A stretch of 44,397 nt of DNA from Gemmatimonadota bacterium (GTDB lineage: Bacteria > Gemmatimonadota > Gemmatimonadetes > Longimicrobiales > Gaopeijiaceae): NCBI GenBank assembly GCA_022826565.1, contig JAJDUP010000016.1, positions 1 through 44,397 of the forward strand. Direction: 5' to 3'. Below the pieces are notes generated by a model. The model was not told where the DNA came from, ran no database searches, and worked only from the letters and a program-made list of their open reading frames with translations. The translations under genes were made by a program, and so were the position numbers. This document shows positions 1 through 8,775 of this stretch, piece by piece (positions within the stretch are counted from its first letter, which is position 1; each line of letters begins with the position of its first letter).

Positions 1-1
1 C

Positions 2-646
2 GGGAAGTCGAGGGACGAGCAGGGCCGCCTGCTGCTCGAATCGAACCCGCTCAAGGGCTTGAGGACACCCACCGAGAAGAATCCGAAGCGGGTCGTCCTC
101 ACCGGACGCGAGTACCGGGCGCTTCTGAAGGTGTCCGGCCAAATGGACTGGCGGTTCCGCGTCGCGCTCGTGGTCGCGCACGAAACCGGGCACCGCATCG
201 GTGCCATCCGCCAGCTTCGGTGGGACGACATCGACTTCGACAGCGCGACCGTCCTCTGGCGCGCCGAATACGACAAGTCGGGCTACGAACACCGCACGCC
301 GCTGACGCCCGAGGCGCTCACCGCTCTGGTGGAGGCGCGAAGGATCAACCCCGGTTCGGGGGACGCACCGATCCTGCCCGCGCCGAGGAACCCCACCTCC
401 TGCATGAGTTGCGCGCTGACCCAAGGTTGGTGGAGGAGGGCCGAGAGGCTCGCGGGACTGAAGCCGAAGCCCGGAAGAGGCTGGCACTCACTCAGGCGCA
501 AGTTTGCCAGCGACCTCATGGATCAGCCGCTGAAGGTGCTTTGCCAACTCGGCGGCTGGAAGACGGCCAAGACGGTGCTCCGGTGCTATCAGCGAGCCGA
601 CGAAGGACAGCTTAGGAACGCGTTGGAAGCCCGCCGGAGGCGTTGA
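2..646 (+). CDS. Tyrosine recombinase (phage-type integrase), 5' end outside the window
   Basis: The frame is open from the first bases, so the gene begins upstream; the visible part is about 214 codons and covers the catalytic domain. Family knowledge: these enzymes cut and rejoin DNA through a tyrosine and insert or excise phages and genomic islands. Visible catalytic set: an arginine in GHRIGAIRQLRWDD near codon 65, a lysine in the YDKSGYEHRTPL beta-hairpin, HSLRR (H and R of the HxxR box) near codon 162, GW in place of the second histidine, and the nucleophile in CYQRAD near codon 196. The gene runs straight into a truncated DUF222 gene on the other strand, as expected for an integrase lying just inside the end of an integrated element. 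The domain call is firm; what the element carries is not visible. Confidence 0.9.
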   Translation, partial: GKSRDEQGRLLLESNPLKGLRTPTEKNPKRVVLTGREYRALLKVSGQMDWRFRVALVVAHETGHRIGAIRQLRWDDIDFDSATVLWRAEYDKSGYEHRTPLTPEALTALVEARRINPGSGDAPILPAPRNPTSCMSCALTQGWWRRAERLAGLKPKPGRGWHSLRRKFASDLMDQPLKVLCQLGGWKTAKTVLRCYQRADEGQLRNALEARRRR

Positions 647-746
647 TGTCGAGGTTTACGACTTGGCGGGAGCCAAGCAGCGGGAATCCGGGCCGCAACT
701 CTCGTAAGTTCAATCCCCCAAACGGAGTCGCTGCTTGAATGCAAAT

Positions 747-1403
747 GTCGGCCCGGCGCTGGGTTGCCGTGGTCCTGTGCTCGGTCCCGGCGGCGCGCTC
801 TTCACGATAGAGCCTGTCTTCCGTTGCCTCGAGCGCCTTGCGCAGCAGGGCGCCCACCTCGGGACCGAGCCGGCCGCGGATCTGGTAGTCGCCTTCGTCG
901 GTGAGGTAGAGCGAGAGGCCCCGGCGCGCTGCGCGGGCTTCCTCACCCGCGTCGGCCGCCTCCAGCCGGCGCCACCCCCGGACCAGACGCTCGACATGGG
1001 CCGTGGTGCCGTGTCGCGCGAAGGTGAGGAGTTCGGCCTCGTTGTCGGCGGTGGCCACCCGGGTCAGGGCCCGGACCTTCGAGTACGAGAGCTCTCCCTT
1101 GGCCAGGGCGCCCGAGATCAGGGGCAGGGACGGGAGGCAGCGGGCCACGCGCATCTTCTCGCGGGCGGGTCCGAGCGAGATGCCGGTGCGCCAGGAGAGC
1201 CAGTGGGCGCAGGAGCGGCATCCCTCCCAGAGGCCCTCTTCGTCGTAGCGCCGGAGCAGGGAGAGGAGCCGGTAGGTGGCGGCGTTGATGTGGGCGCAGA
1301 GTTCGGCGATCTCGTTGCCGAGGGGATCGTCCGCAGGCGGGGTGAGGACAGCGGCGGGTTCGGCGGGAGAGGCCGGGCCGCTGGAGTCAATGTCGGTGGT
1401 CAT
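747..1403 (-). pseudogene. DUF222 / 13E12-repeat family protein, C-terminal HNH part missing
   Basis: The N-terminal ~215 residues look like the DUF222 domain usually found in front of an HNH nuclease motif: an ELCAHINAATYRLL helix, then CAHWLSWRTGISLGPAREKMRVA, a GELSYSKVRALTR segment and an arginine-rich QRRAD end. Family members typically run 400 residues or more and finish with HNH. Here the reading frame leaves family-like sequence right after QRRAD, near position 747, and continues for 44 unrelated residues to a stop inside the integrase gene. I therefore call it a gene broken by integration of the element whose integrase ends at 646. The ATG at 1403 has only a weak ribosome site (CCAGGA). 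A standalone DUF222 protein is possible but less likely. Confidence 0.65.
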
Positions 1404-1499
1404 TCCTGGTCGGTTCCGGAGTCATGGGGTGGTCGATTGCTGTCATCACCTCCTCATACACCATACTTCGGGAATTGTTCGGGTATCTGATTCCGGCCT

Positions 1500-1549
1500 G
1501 CCGGCGGGAGGCCAGCGGGAGGCCAGCGGAAGGAGGCCGGCGGGAGGCC
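1500..1549. repeat. Short tandem repeat upstream of alr, 11-bp unit
   Basis: Four near-identical copies of an 11-bp unit, GCC(G/A)GCGG(G/A)AG, lie at 1500, 1511, 1522 and 1536, with GAG inserted before the last. The 1404-1580 interval between the broken DUF222 gene and alr has no other gene-like content. I see no convincing promoter there. Confidence 0.6.
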
Positions 1550-1580
1550 AACCGCGACCCTTCCGTGCCATATTGATGGC

Positions 1581-2765
1581 ATGCCCCCCAACCCCCCGCC
1601 CCCCCTCAGCCCCCCACGCGACCGCGCCTGGGTGGAAGTCCGCACGGCCGCCCTGCGCGACAACCTTGGCCGCGTCGGCGCGTCGGCCGGACCGGACGTC
1701 AGGCTCATCCCCATGGTGAAGGCCGACGGATACGGCCTCGGCGTCAGGCGCGTCGTCGACGCCCTGCGCCCGGCGCGCCCGTTCGGCCACGGCGTCGCCA
1801 CGATCGGGGAGGGCCTCGAACTCCGCCAACTCGGGGTGCGCGGCCCGATCATCGTCTGCGCGCCCGTCCCCTCCCAGGCCCTCCCCCGCGCCGTCGCGGC
1901 CGGCCTCATCCCCTCCATCTCCGACCTCGACAGCCTCACCGTCCTCGGCGACCTCGCGGCCGCTGCCGACCCGTCCCCCGCCACCCTCCCCATCCCATTC
2001 CACCTCGAAGTCGACACCGGCATGGGCCGCGCCGGCCTCCCCCTGGGCGGCGCCCCGGCCCCCCCCTGGTGGCCCGCCGTCCACCACGCCACCCCCCACC
2101 CCCTCCGCCTCCACGGCATCTTCACCCACCTCCACTCCGCCGACGCCCCCGACCTCACCAGCGCGCGCCGCCAGATCGACCGCTTCGACGCCTTCATCGA
2201 GTCCCTCCGCGCCGCCGGCCACCTCCGCGCCGACACCCTCGTCCACTGCGCCAACAGCGCCGCCGCCCTCCGCCTCACCTCCCGCACCGCCAACGCCGCG
2301 CGCCCCGGCATTTACCTCTACGGCGCCCCCGCCGGCGACGCCGACCGGCCCCCCGATCCCGTCGTCGCCGTCCGCGCGCGCGTGCTCCTCGTGCGCGACG
2401 TCCCCGCGGGCACCACCGTCGGCTACGGCGCGACCTACCGGGCCCGCAGCCACGAGCGCTGGGCCGCGGTCGGCATCGGCTACGGCGACGGACTCCCCCG
2501 CGTCCTCGGCAACCGGGGCTCCGCCATCGCGGGCGGCCGTCGCCTCCCAATCATCGGACGGATCTCCATGGACACGACTGTCCTGCGAATCTCCAGAGCC
2601 GGTGCGGACGACGCGCCGACCCTCGGCCCCGGAGATATCGTTACCTTTATCGGCTGTGACGGTGAAGTCGAGTTGCCCCTGGAGGAGGTCGCGGAGCGAG
2701 CGGGCACCATCCCCTACGAGATCCTGACGGGACTCACGCGGAGACTGCCCAGAGTTTCGGTATAG
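1581..2765 (+). CDS. alr: Alanine racemase
   Basis: PLP enzyme interconverting L- and D-alanine to supply D-alanine for peptidoglycan; cytoplasmic. It has the PLP-binding lysine in PMVKADGYGLG (K47) at the start of the TIM barrel, the second catalytic base in GIGYGDGLPR (Y301) in the beta domain, and the conserved GRISMDTTVL strand. The 394-residue length is normal for the family. The ATG at 1581 follows a poor ribosome site; the first residues (MPPNPPPPLSPP) are an odd proline run, so the true start could be slightly downstream. Codon use is extremely C-rich in the third position, which creates long spurious reading frames on the other strand. First gene of a dense + strand run; cdd begins three bases after its stop. 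Confidence 0.96.
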   Translation: MPPNPPPPLSPPRDRAWVEVRTAALRDNLGRVGASAGPDVRLIPMVKADGYGLGVRRVVDALRPARPFGHGVATIGEGLELRQLGVRGPIIVCAPVPSQALPRAVAAGLIPSISDLDSLTVLGDLAAAADPSPATLPIPFHLEVDTGMGRAGLPLGGAPAPPWWPAVHHATPHPLRLHGIFTHLHSADAPDLTSARRQIDRFDAFIESLRAAGHLRADTLVHCANSAAALRLTSRTANAARPGIYLYGAPAGDADRPPDPVVAVRARVLLVRDVPAGTTVGYGATYRARSHERWAAVGIGYGDGLPRVLGNRGSAIAGGRRLPIIGRISMDTTVLRISRAGADDAPTLGPGDIVTFIGCDGEVELPLEEVAERAGTIPYEILTGLTRRLPRVSV

Positions 2766-2768
2766 CAG

Positions 2769-3209
2769 ATGAAGCAGCGTTCTCTCGACCGCCTGGCCGA
2801 GCTCGCCCGCGGGATGCTCGCGCATGCCTACGCGCCCTATTCCCGCTTCAGGGTTGGGGCCGCGCTGGAGTCCGACTCGGGCGAGGTCTTCACCGGATGC
2901 AACGTTGAGAACGCCTCGTACGGTCTCACGATCTGTGCGGAGCGTGCCGCCGTCGCGCGTGCCGTGGCCGAGGGGCACAGGCGCTTCCGCCGGCTGGTCA
3001 TCGCGACCGAGTCGGATGCGGCGGTGGCCCCCTGCGGCGCGTGCTGCCAGGTGGTCGCGGAGTTCGGCGGCGCGACCGAGGTGTTCAGTTTCGGAAACAG
3101 GGAGCAGGCGAGTTGGCAGCTCAAGGATCTGATCCCCCATGCCTTCAATCGGAGTCAGATGACAGCGGGTGAGATGACAGCTGGCGACTGCAGGGACGGC
3201 GGACCGTGA
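2769..3209 (+). CDS. cdd: Cytidine deaminase
   Basis: Zinc hydrolase converting (deoxy)cytidine to (deoxy)uridine in pyrimidine salvage; cytoplasmic, tetrameric in related enzymes. The two signature blocks are present: NVENASYGLTICAERAA, where C56 binds zinc and E58 is the proton shuttle, and PCGACCQ, where C89 and C92 complete the zinc site. The 146-residue length matches the short tetrameric class. The last ~20 residues after LIPHAF are an unconserved tail containing a small repeat (QMTAGEMTAG). It starts three bases after alr and its stop overlaps the GTG of the next gene by four bases, so translation is probably coupled. Confidence 0.96.
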   Translation: MKQRSLDRLAELARGMLAHAYAPYSRFRVGAALESDSGEVFTGCNVENASYGLTICAERAAVARAVAEGHRRFRRLVIATESDAAVAPCGACCQVVAEFGGATEVFSFGNREQASWQLKDLIPHAFNRSQMTAGEMTAGDCRDGGP

Positions 3210-4594
3210 CCGCCCGGACGGCCACGCGACCCCCGCGGCCCCCGGCCACCGGCGGCGCGGCGCGAAGAACCGGCCCGCGTCTCCTCCTGCTTCCTCTGTG
3301 GGCCCTCCTCGCGGCCTGCCAGGAGGTGCTCCCCACCGCCGAGCGCGACGACCTCGTGCGGGCCGGCGTCGCCATCGAGGTCACCCTGCCCGCCACCGAC
3401 TTCGTCGACCGCGTGCGCGTCTACGGCGGATACGGGCGCACGTCCGAGCTGGGCGGCGGGTTCATCGCGCACCGCTTCGGCGCCGGCACCGGACCCGACG
3501 GCACCGACGACGCCGGCCTCGAAGCCGCCACCCTGCTGCGCTTCGGACGCTACCCCGCGGTCGTCACCGTGCCCGACACGGCGGGGACCAGCCGGCCCGA
3601 CTCGTCGCTCACCTTCCTGAGCGGGCGCATCATCGCCCGGTTCGACACCATCGGCAGCGTGCGCGCGGGGCCGGTGGCGGTCCAGGCCCACGCGCTGACC
3701 GAGCCCTGGGATGCCGTCAGCGCCACCTGGGACAACGCCGTCGACACGCTGCTGCAGACCGTGCCCTGGTCCAGCCCCGGGGGCGGCGCCGTCGAATACC
3801 TCGGCGAGTTCGTGTGGGATCCCGCCGAGGGGGATTCGCTGGCGATCCTCATCGACTCGGCGCGGGTCGCGGCCTGGGCGGACAGCTCCGACACCTCGCG
3901 CGGCGTCCGCCTCACCACCCGGGTGCCGGGGGTGCGGCTCCAGCTGCGGTCGTCGGTCATGTGGCTCGAGACCATTCCCAGCCTAAACCCCGACACCCTC
4001 ATCCAGGTCCTCGCCGGGACCGAGAGCACCACCTTCATCTACAGCCCGTTGCCGACCCCTCCCCGGGACGGCATGCGCGTCGGCGGTGCCCCCGCGTGGC
4101 GAAGCGTCCTCGATCTCGATGTTCCCGGCACCCTGAACGGCCCGCCCGCCCTCTGCGCCGAACTGCAGTGTCCCGTCGCGATCACCGAGGACCATGTGTC
4201 GTACGCGGCGCTGCGCCTCACCACGCACGCCGAGCGGGCCGCCTTCGCGCCCTCCGACACGATCAGCATGGACCTGCGCATGGTCACCGTGCCCGAGATC
4301 CTGCCCAAGTCGCCGCTGGGGCCCTCTCTCGCGGGGCTGGCCGGGGTCGTGCTGGCGCCGGAGTGGTTCGCGCCGCCGGCGGGCGAGATCGTCGAGGTGC
4401 CGGTCACCACGCTGGTCCGCGATCTGCTGCGCGGCGAGACCCTCGACGGCGAACCCGTCACGGGCACCGTGGCGCTGCTTTCCGCCTTCGAGCCGCTGTC
4501 GATCGAGTACGTGTCGTTCCGGGGGCTGGGCGCCGGGACCGGGCGCGGGGCGCCGGAGTTGCGCCTGATCCTGAACTTCGCGCGGGGGAGCTGA
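3206..4594 (+). CDS. Putative lipoprotein of unknown function
   Basis: A 462-residue protein starting at a GTG that overlaps the cdd stop. After an arginine/proline-rich start it has a hydrophobic stretch (LLLLPLWALLAAC) ending in a lipobox, with C38 as the predicted lipidation site. The mature part is rich in beta-forming segments, with conserved-looking stretches about AVSATWDNAVDTLL, DHVSYAALRLTTHAERAAF and a final ELRLILNFARGS. I do not recognise the family. The next gene, two bases on, encodes an outer-membrane-type protein, so the pair may act together at the outer membrane; this is inferred from position only. Confidence 0.8.
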   Translation: MTARTATRPPRPPATGGAARRTGPRLLLLPLWALLAACQEVLPTAERDDLVRAGVAIEVTLPATDFVDRVRVYGGYGRTSELGGGFIAHRFGAGTGPDGTDDAGLEAATLLRFGRYPAVVTVPDTAGTSRPDSSLTFLSGRIIARFDTIGSVRAGPVAVQAHALTEPWDAVSATWDNAVDTLLQTVPWSSPGGGAVEYLGEFVWDPAEGDSLAILIDSARVAAWADSSDTSRGVRLTTRVPGVRLQLRSSVMWLETIPSLNPDTLIQVLAGTESTTFIYSPLPTPPRDGMRVGGAPAWRSVLDLDVPGTLNGPPALCAELQCPVAITEDHVSYAALRLTTHAERAAFAPSDTISMDLRMVTVPEILPKSPLGPSLAGLAGVVLAPEWFAPPAGEIVEVPVTTLVRDLLRGETLDGEPVTGTVALLSAFEPLSIEYVSFRGLGAGTGRGAPELRLILNFARGS

Positions 4595-4596
4595 TC

Positions 4597-5781
4597 ATGC
4601 GCCGTGCCGTCATTGCTGGCGCCTTCATTGCCATCGCCTTCATTGCCTGCATCGCTCCGCACGCGGCCTCCGCCCAGTCCTTCCTCGGCTTCCGCGCCCT
4701 CGGCGTCCCGGTCGAGGCGGTGGGCGGACGCGCGACGTCGCTGGGCAACCTCGGGATCGGCCTCCCGCTCGTCGCCGTCTCCCCGACCGACCCCGCGGCC
4801 GGGGCGCGTCTGTTGGCGCCCACCATCACCGTGTCGATGCAGCCGTCGTGGAGCGACTTCGCGATGGGCGACCAGAGCGGCACCTCGCGCACCACCGGCT
4901 TCCCGTTCATCGCGATCGGCTACCCGGTCAGCGGCACCGGCGGCACGGCGACCGTCTCCGTCGCGGGTCACATGGAGCAGCGCTGGGCCGGCGAGCGCAC
5001 CGAGAACATCCGGCTCGGCGGCGTCGACGTCCCCGTCAACGACCGCTTCGAGACCAACGGCGGCACTTCGGTGGCGCGCCTCGGCTATGCCCAGCCCTTC
5101 GGCGAGCGGATCGCGCTGGGCGTCAGCGTGGGGACCTACGTCGGGCGGCTCAACCAGGTCTTCGACCGCAACCTCGACTCGCTGGTGGTGGGCGACGACG
5201 TGCAGCCCTACAGCGAGGAGTACCTGTGGGACTACAGCGGCTACACCCTCGCCGCCGGGATCGCGCTCGACCCGCACGACCTGGTCCACATCGCCGGTGC
5301 GGTGGAGTGGTCGGGCGATCTCACGGAGTCGCCGCAGGGCGAAACGGTGGGCGCCGAGAAGAGCTACGGCATCCCGCTCAGGCTTTCCGCCGGCGCGACC
5401 GGACGGCTCACGCAGCGTCTGCTCATCAACACGTCGTTCGTCTATCAGGACTGGGCCGGTGCGGACGGATACGCCAGCGGCGTGCTCAGCGCCAACAAGA
5501 TGAGTTACGGCGTGGGGCTCGAATGGCGCGCGATCCAGCAGGAGTCCCGCAGCTTCCCGCTGCGATTGGGATACCGGAGCGGGGCGCCGCCCTTCCGTTT
5601 CGACGCCCAGGACCCGGCGGAATCGGTCTGGACCGCGGGCCTCGGACTGAACCTGGTCGAACTCGACGGCCTGCCCATCGGCTGGGTCGATCTCGCCGTC
5701 GAGCGGGGCAGCCGCACGAGCCTGCCGCTCGACGAGAACTTCTGGAGAGGCACGATCTCGATCGGGATCTCGCAGTTCTAG
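4597..5781 (+). CDS. Outer-membrane beta-barrel protein, family not identified
   Basis: A 394-residue protein with a clear signal peptide (MRRAVIAGAFIAIAFIAC, then ASAQ before the likely cleavage site). The mature chain begins with FLGFRALGVPVEAVGGRATSLGN and has alternating polar/hydrophobic strands and glycine/aromatic turns to a C-terminal phenylalanine (ISIGISQF), the usual end of an outer-membrane barrel strand. The N-terminal pattern recalls the PorV/OmpP1-like transporter barrels, but I cannot assign a substrate. It starts two bases after the lipoprotein stop, so the two are almost certainly co-translated. The same frame stays open far upstream in GC-rich sequence; the start is fixed by the signal peptide. 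Confidence 0.8.
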   Translation: MRRAVIAGAFIAIAFIACIAPHAASAQSFLGFRALGVPVEAVGGRATSLGNLGIGLPLVAVSPTDPAAGARLLAPTITVSMQPSWSDFAMGDQSGTSRTTGFPFIAIGYPVSGTGGTATVSVAGHMEQRWAGERTENIRLGGVDVPVNDRFETNGGTSVARLGYAQPFGERIALGVSVGTYVGRLNQVFDRNLDSLVVGDDVQPYSEEYLWDYSGYTLAAGIALDPHDLVHIAGAVEWSGDLTESPQGETVGAEKSYGIPLRLSAGATGRLTQRLLINTSFVYQDWAGADGYASGVLSANKMSYGVGLEWRAIQQESRSFPLRLGYRSGAPPFRFDAQDPAESVWTAGLGLNLVELDGLPIGWVDLAVERGSRTSLPLDENFWRGTISIGISQF

Positions 5782-5804
5782 CCGCGGCGGCGGAAGGAAC
5801 CCCG

Positions 5805-7112
5805 ATGCGCGTCCACTACAAGACCTTCGGCTGCAAGGCGAACCAGTACGACACCGAGCGGATGCGCCAGCTCATCGAGGCGAGCGGGCCGGACGTGCGC
5901 TCCGCGCCGCTCGAGCGCGCGGAGCTGTGCGTGGTGAACACCTGCACGGTCACCAGCCAGGCCGACGCCGACGCGCGGCGGTTCGTGCGCCGGGTCGCGC
6001 GCCGCAACCCGCGCGCCAGGATCGTCGTTGCAGGGTGTTCGGCGGTGCTGCGTGCCCGGGACTACCGGGCGATGGACGAGGTGGGGGAGGTGGTCGAGGG
6101 GCACGATCCGGCCGCCGTGCTGGCCGCGGCGACGCGGGCGTGGGGAGGGAGCCGCGCCGGGGGGACCGCCGGCGCCGGGCTCGTCCAGCTCCGCCGCGAC
6201 CCGCTGCGCCGCCGGGCCGGGGCCACCCGCGGCTGGCTCAAGGTCCAGGACGGGTGCGACCGCAAGTGCGCGTTCTGCGCGACCCGCCTGGCCAGGGGCG
6301 CCAGCCGCAGCCGCGAGCCCGGCGAGGTGGTCGCCGAGGCGAAGGTGCTCGCGCGCACACACCCCGAGCTGGTCATCACCGGGGTGCACATCGGCCACTA
6401 CGGCCGCGATCTCGATCCGCGCGGCTCGCTCACCGCGCTGGTGCGGCGGCTTCTCGACGAGGTGCCCGGCCCGCGGTTCCGCCTGGGCAGCATCGAGGCG
6501 ACCGAGATCGACGACGGCATGCTCCGCCTCCTCGCCGAATCGGACGACCGCCTCGCCCCGCACCTGCACATGCCCCTTCAGAGCGGCTCCGATTCGGTCC
6601 TGCGCGGCATGCGCCGCTGGCACACCCGCGAGCAGTACCGCCGCCGCGCCCTCGACATCGCCGCCGCCGTGGCCCCGATCGGCCTCGGTGCCGACATCAT
6701 CACGGGCTTCCCGGGCGAGAACGCCGCCGACCACGCCGACACGGTCGGCCTCGTCGAGGAGCTCCCCTTCACCTACCTCCACGTCTTCCCCTGGTCGCCG
6801 CGCGACGGCACCGCCGCCGCCGAGCTGCCCGGCCGCATTCCCCAGCGCATTTCGTGGGAGCGCGCGCGCGAACTGCGGTCGCTCGGCACCGCCAAGGGCG
6901 AGCGCTATGCCCGCAGCCGCGGCGGATCGCAGGTGGAGGTGGTGATGGAGGGCGACGGCGGCACCGCGCTCACCGGTGACTATCTGAGGGTCGGGGTCGG
7001 ATCGCGGCTGCCTGCGGACCCAAGCCGCCTCCACACGGGACGCCTCTCGCCCGACGGGTCCCATGTGGCCATTGACCTGACCGCCGCCCCCGCCAGATTT
7101 GCACGGTCATGA
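5805..7112 (+). CDS. mtaB: tRNA t6A37 methylthiotransferase (MtaB-type radical SAM enzyme)
   Basis: Radical-SAM enzyme adding a methylthio group to t6A at position 37 of ANN-decoding tRNAs. It has the three N-terminal cysteines for the auxiliary 4Fe-4S cluster (FGCKANQYDTERM, VVNTCTVTSQADADAR, AGCSAV) and the radical-SAM triad in GCDRKCAFCATRLARG. The FGCKxNxYDxE opening and NTCTVTxxAD are typical of MtaB rather than MiaB. Its 435 residues end in a TRAM-like RNA-binding region. The ATG at 5805 has GGAAGGA just upstream. Its stop overlaps the miaB start by four bases, putting the two tRNA-37 methylthiolation enzymes in one unit. Confidence 0.93.
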   Translation: MRVHYKTFGCKANQYDTERMRQLIEASGPDVRSAPLERAELCVVNTCTVTSQADADARRFVRRVARRNPRARIVVAGCSAVLRARDYRAMDEVGEVVEGHDPAAVLAAATRAWGGSRAGGTAGAGLVQLRRDPLRRRAGATRGWLKVQDGCDRKCAFCATRLARGASRSREPGEVVAEAKVLARTHPELVITGVHIGHYGRDLDPRGSLTALVRRLLDEVPGPRFRLGSIEATEIDDGMLRLLAESDDRLAPHLHMPLQSGSDSVLRGMRRWHTREQYRRRALDIAAAVAPIGLGADIITGFPGENAADHADTVGLVEELPFTYLHVFPWSPRDGTAAAELPGRIPQRISWERARELRSLGTAKGERYARSRGGSQVEVVMEGDGGTALTGDYLRVGVGSRLPADPSRLHTGRLSPDGSHVAIDLTAAPARFARS

Positions 7113-8419
7113 AGAAGCAACGCGCCTACGTCGAGACCTACGGCTGCCAGATGAACATCTCTGACGGCGAGCTCATGGAGGGCGTGCTCGAGGGCCACGG
7201 CTACGAGATCGCGGACGCCCCCGAGGGCGCCGATGTCGTCCTCGTCAACACCTGCGCCATCCGCGAGCACGCCGAGACGCGCGTCCTGGGCCGCGTCGGC
7301 CAGCTCAACGCCCTCAAGCGCGAGCGCCCCGGCATGATCCTCGGCGTCACCGGCTGCATGGCCCAGCGCTTGGGTGACGACCTCCTCGAAAAGGCGCCGC
7401 ACGTCGACCTCGTCATGGGGCCGGACGGCTACCGAGGCCTGGGCGCGGCGCTGGAGCAGGTGAAGCGGCCCCGCAACCGTCTCTCCGTCCTCGACCTGTC
7501 GCTGGACGAGAACTACCGCGGGCTCGAACAGCGCCGCCGCTCGACGGTCACCGCGTGGATCCCCATCCAGCGGGGGTGCAATCACCGCTGCACCTTCTGC
7601 ATCGTGCCGTACGTGCGCGGCTCCGAGAAGAACCGCGACCCCGAAGAGGTCCTCGCCGAGACGCGCCAGGTCGCGTCGGACGGCATCACCGAGGTCACGC
7701 TGCTCGGCCAGACGGTCAACTCGTACACATGGGGCGACTGGTCGTTCGCGCGGCTGCTCGAGGGCGTGGCGCGGGTCCCCGGCATCCGGCGCGTGCGCTT
7801 CACCTCGCCGCACCCCAACGACGTCACCCCGGAGCTGGTCGAGGTCATGGCGCGCGAGGACGCCGTCTGCGAGCAGTTCCACCTGCCCGTGCAGTCGGGG
7901 AGCAATCGCGTGCTGCGCCGCATGCTCCGCCGCTATACCGCCGAGTCCTTCATGGAGAAGGTGGCGCTGATCCGCGGCGCGCTCCCCGGCGTGGCGCTCT
8001 CGACCGACGTGATCGTCGCGTTTCCGGGCGAGAGCGAGGAGGACTTCGAGGAGACGCTGGCGCTGCTGGGCGAGGTCAGGTTCGACGAGGCCTTCACGTA
8101 CAAGTACAGCCCGCGCGACGGCACCCCGGCGACGCGCCTGCCCGCCCGCCAGTTCATCGACGACGAGGTCGGGCAGCGGCGGCTCGAGCGCCTGATCCGG
8201 GCCACGCGGTCGATCCAGAAGGAGATCAACCAGGGCGAGGTGGGCCGCACCGAAGAGCTGCTCATCGAACGGAAGGCGCGCAGCGACGGAATGGTCCTGG
8301 GCCGCACGCGCCGGGCGAAGGCGGTGGTGGTGCCGGGGTCGGAGGACGACATCGGCCGCTACGTCACGGCGCGCCTGACGCGCACGACCGGGCCCACCTT
8401 CGTGGCGGAGCGGGCGTGA
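7109..8419 (+). CDS. miaB: tRNA-2-methylthio-N6-dimethylallyladenosine synthase
   Basis: Radical-SAM methylthiotransferase converting i6A37 to ms2i6A37 in UNN-decoding tRNAs. The 436 residues carry the full MiaB signature: ETYGCQMNISDGELM, NTCAIREHAE and TGCMAQR for the auxiliary cluster, GCNHRCTFCIVPYVRG for the SAM cluster, then HLPVQSGSNRVL and a C-terminal TRAM domain (EELLIERKARSDGMVLGRTRRAK). It starts inside the mtaB stop and its own stop overlaps the GTG of the next gene by four bases. The i6A-forming enzyme MiaA is not in the window. Confidence 0.96.
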   Translation: MKKQRAYVETYGCQMNISDGELMEGVLEGHGYEIADAPEGADVVLVNTCAIREHAETRVLGRVGQLNALKRERPGMILGVTGCMAQRLGDDLLEKAPHVDLVMGPDGYRGLGAALEQVKRPRNRLSVLDLSLDENYRGLEQRRRSTVTAWIPIQRGCNHRCTFCIVPYVRGSEKNRDPEEVLAETRQVASDGITEVTLLGQTVNSYTWGDWSFARLLEGVARVPGIRRVRFTSPHPNDVTPELVEVMAREDAVCEQFHLPVQSGSNRVLRRMLRRYTAESFMEKVALIRGALPGVALSTDVIVAFPGESEEDFEETLALLGEVRFDEAFTYKYSPRDGTPATRLPARQFIDDEVGQRRLERLIRATRSIQKEINQGEVGRTEELLIERKARSDGMVLGRTRRAKAVVVPGSEDDIGRYVTARLTRTTGPTFVAERA

Positions 8420-8775
8420 GCCGCGTCGCAACCTGGCTCGGCCTGGCCGTCATCATCGTGCTCGCGATCGGCTTCGCGATGGCAAACGCGGGGCGCCAGG
8501 TCTCGATCGACTTCGGCCTCTTCGCGCTGTACGGCGTTCCGGTGACCTTCGTCGCCTTCGGCGGGATGGTCGTCGGGATGGCCGTCGTTCTCGTCGCCGG
8601 GATCAACGCCGACCTCAAGGTCCGCCGCCTGCTGCGCGAACGGCACCTGGAGGACCGCGAACTCGCCGGGCGCGGCAACCAGCGCCTGGCCGAGCGCGCC
8701 GAGCAACACCTGCCCGGGCCCGCGGATCCACAACGGCCCGGCATCCAGGCCAAGGGAGAAACGCTACTGGAGTGA
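8416..8775 (+). CDS. LapA-domain (DUF1049) inner-membrane protein
   Basis: A 119-residue protein with two hydrophobic segments at about residues 6-26 (LGLAVIIVLAIGFAMANA) and 37-60 (VPVTFVAFGGMVVGMAVVLVAG), separated by the short NAGRQVSIDFGLF strand, then a charged helix (LKVRRLLRERHLEDREL) and a low-complexity tail. This layout is that of the lipopolysaccharide-assembly protein A domain. In enterobacteria LapA helps regulate LPS synthesis; whether that applies here is unknown. GTG start overlaps the miaB stop and its stop overlaps the comEC GTG, so it is part of a continuous coupled run. Confidence 0.8.
   Translation: MSRVATWLGLAVIIVLAIGFAMANAGRQVSIDFGLFALYGVPVTFVAFGGMVVGMAVVLVAGINADLKVRRLLRERHLEDRELAGRGNQRLAERAEQHLPGPADPQRPGIQAKGETLLE

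Noticed and set aside
690..715. GTTCAATCCCCC, which looks like a tRNA T-arm at the island end
   Set aside because: The flanking bases do not form a T-stem and no acceptor or anticodon arm can be drawn.
1446..3140. 564-codon open frame on the minus strand opposite alr and cdd
   Set aside because: It is the antisense of two certain genes; it exists because of GC-rich third codon positions and has a low-complexity Gly/Ala/Glu composition with no domain.
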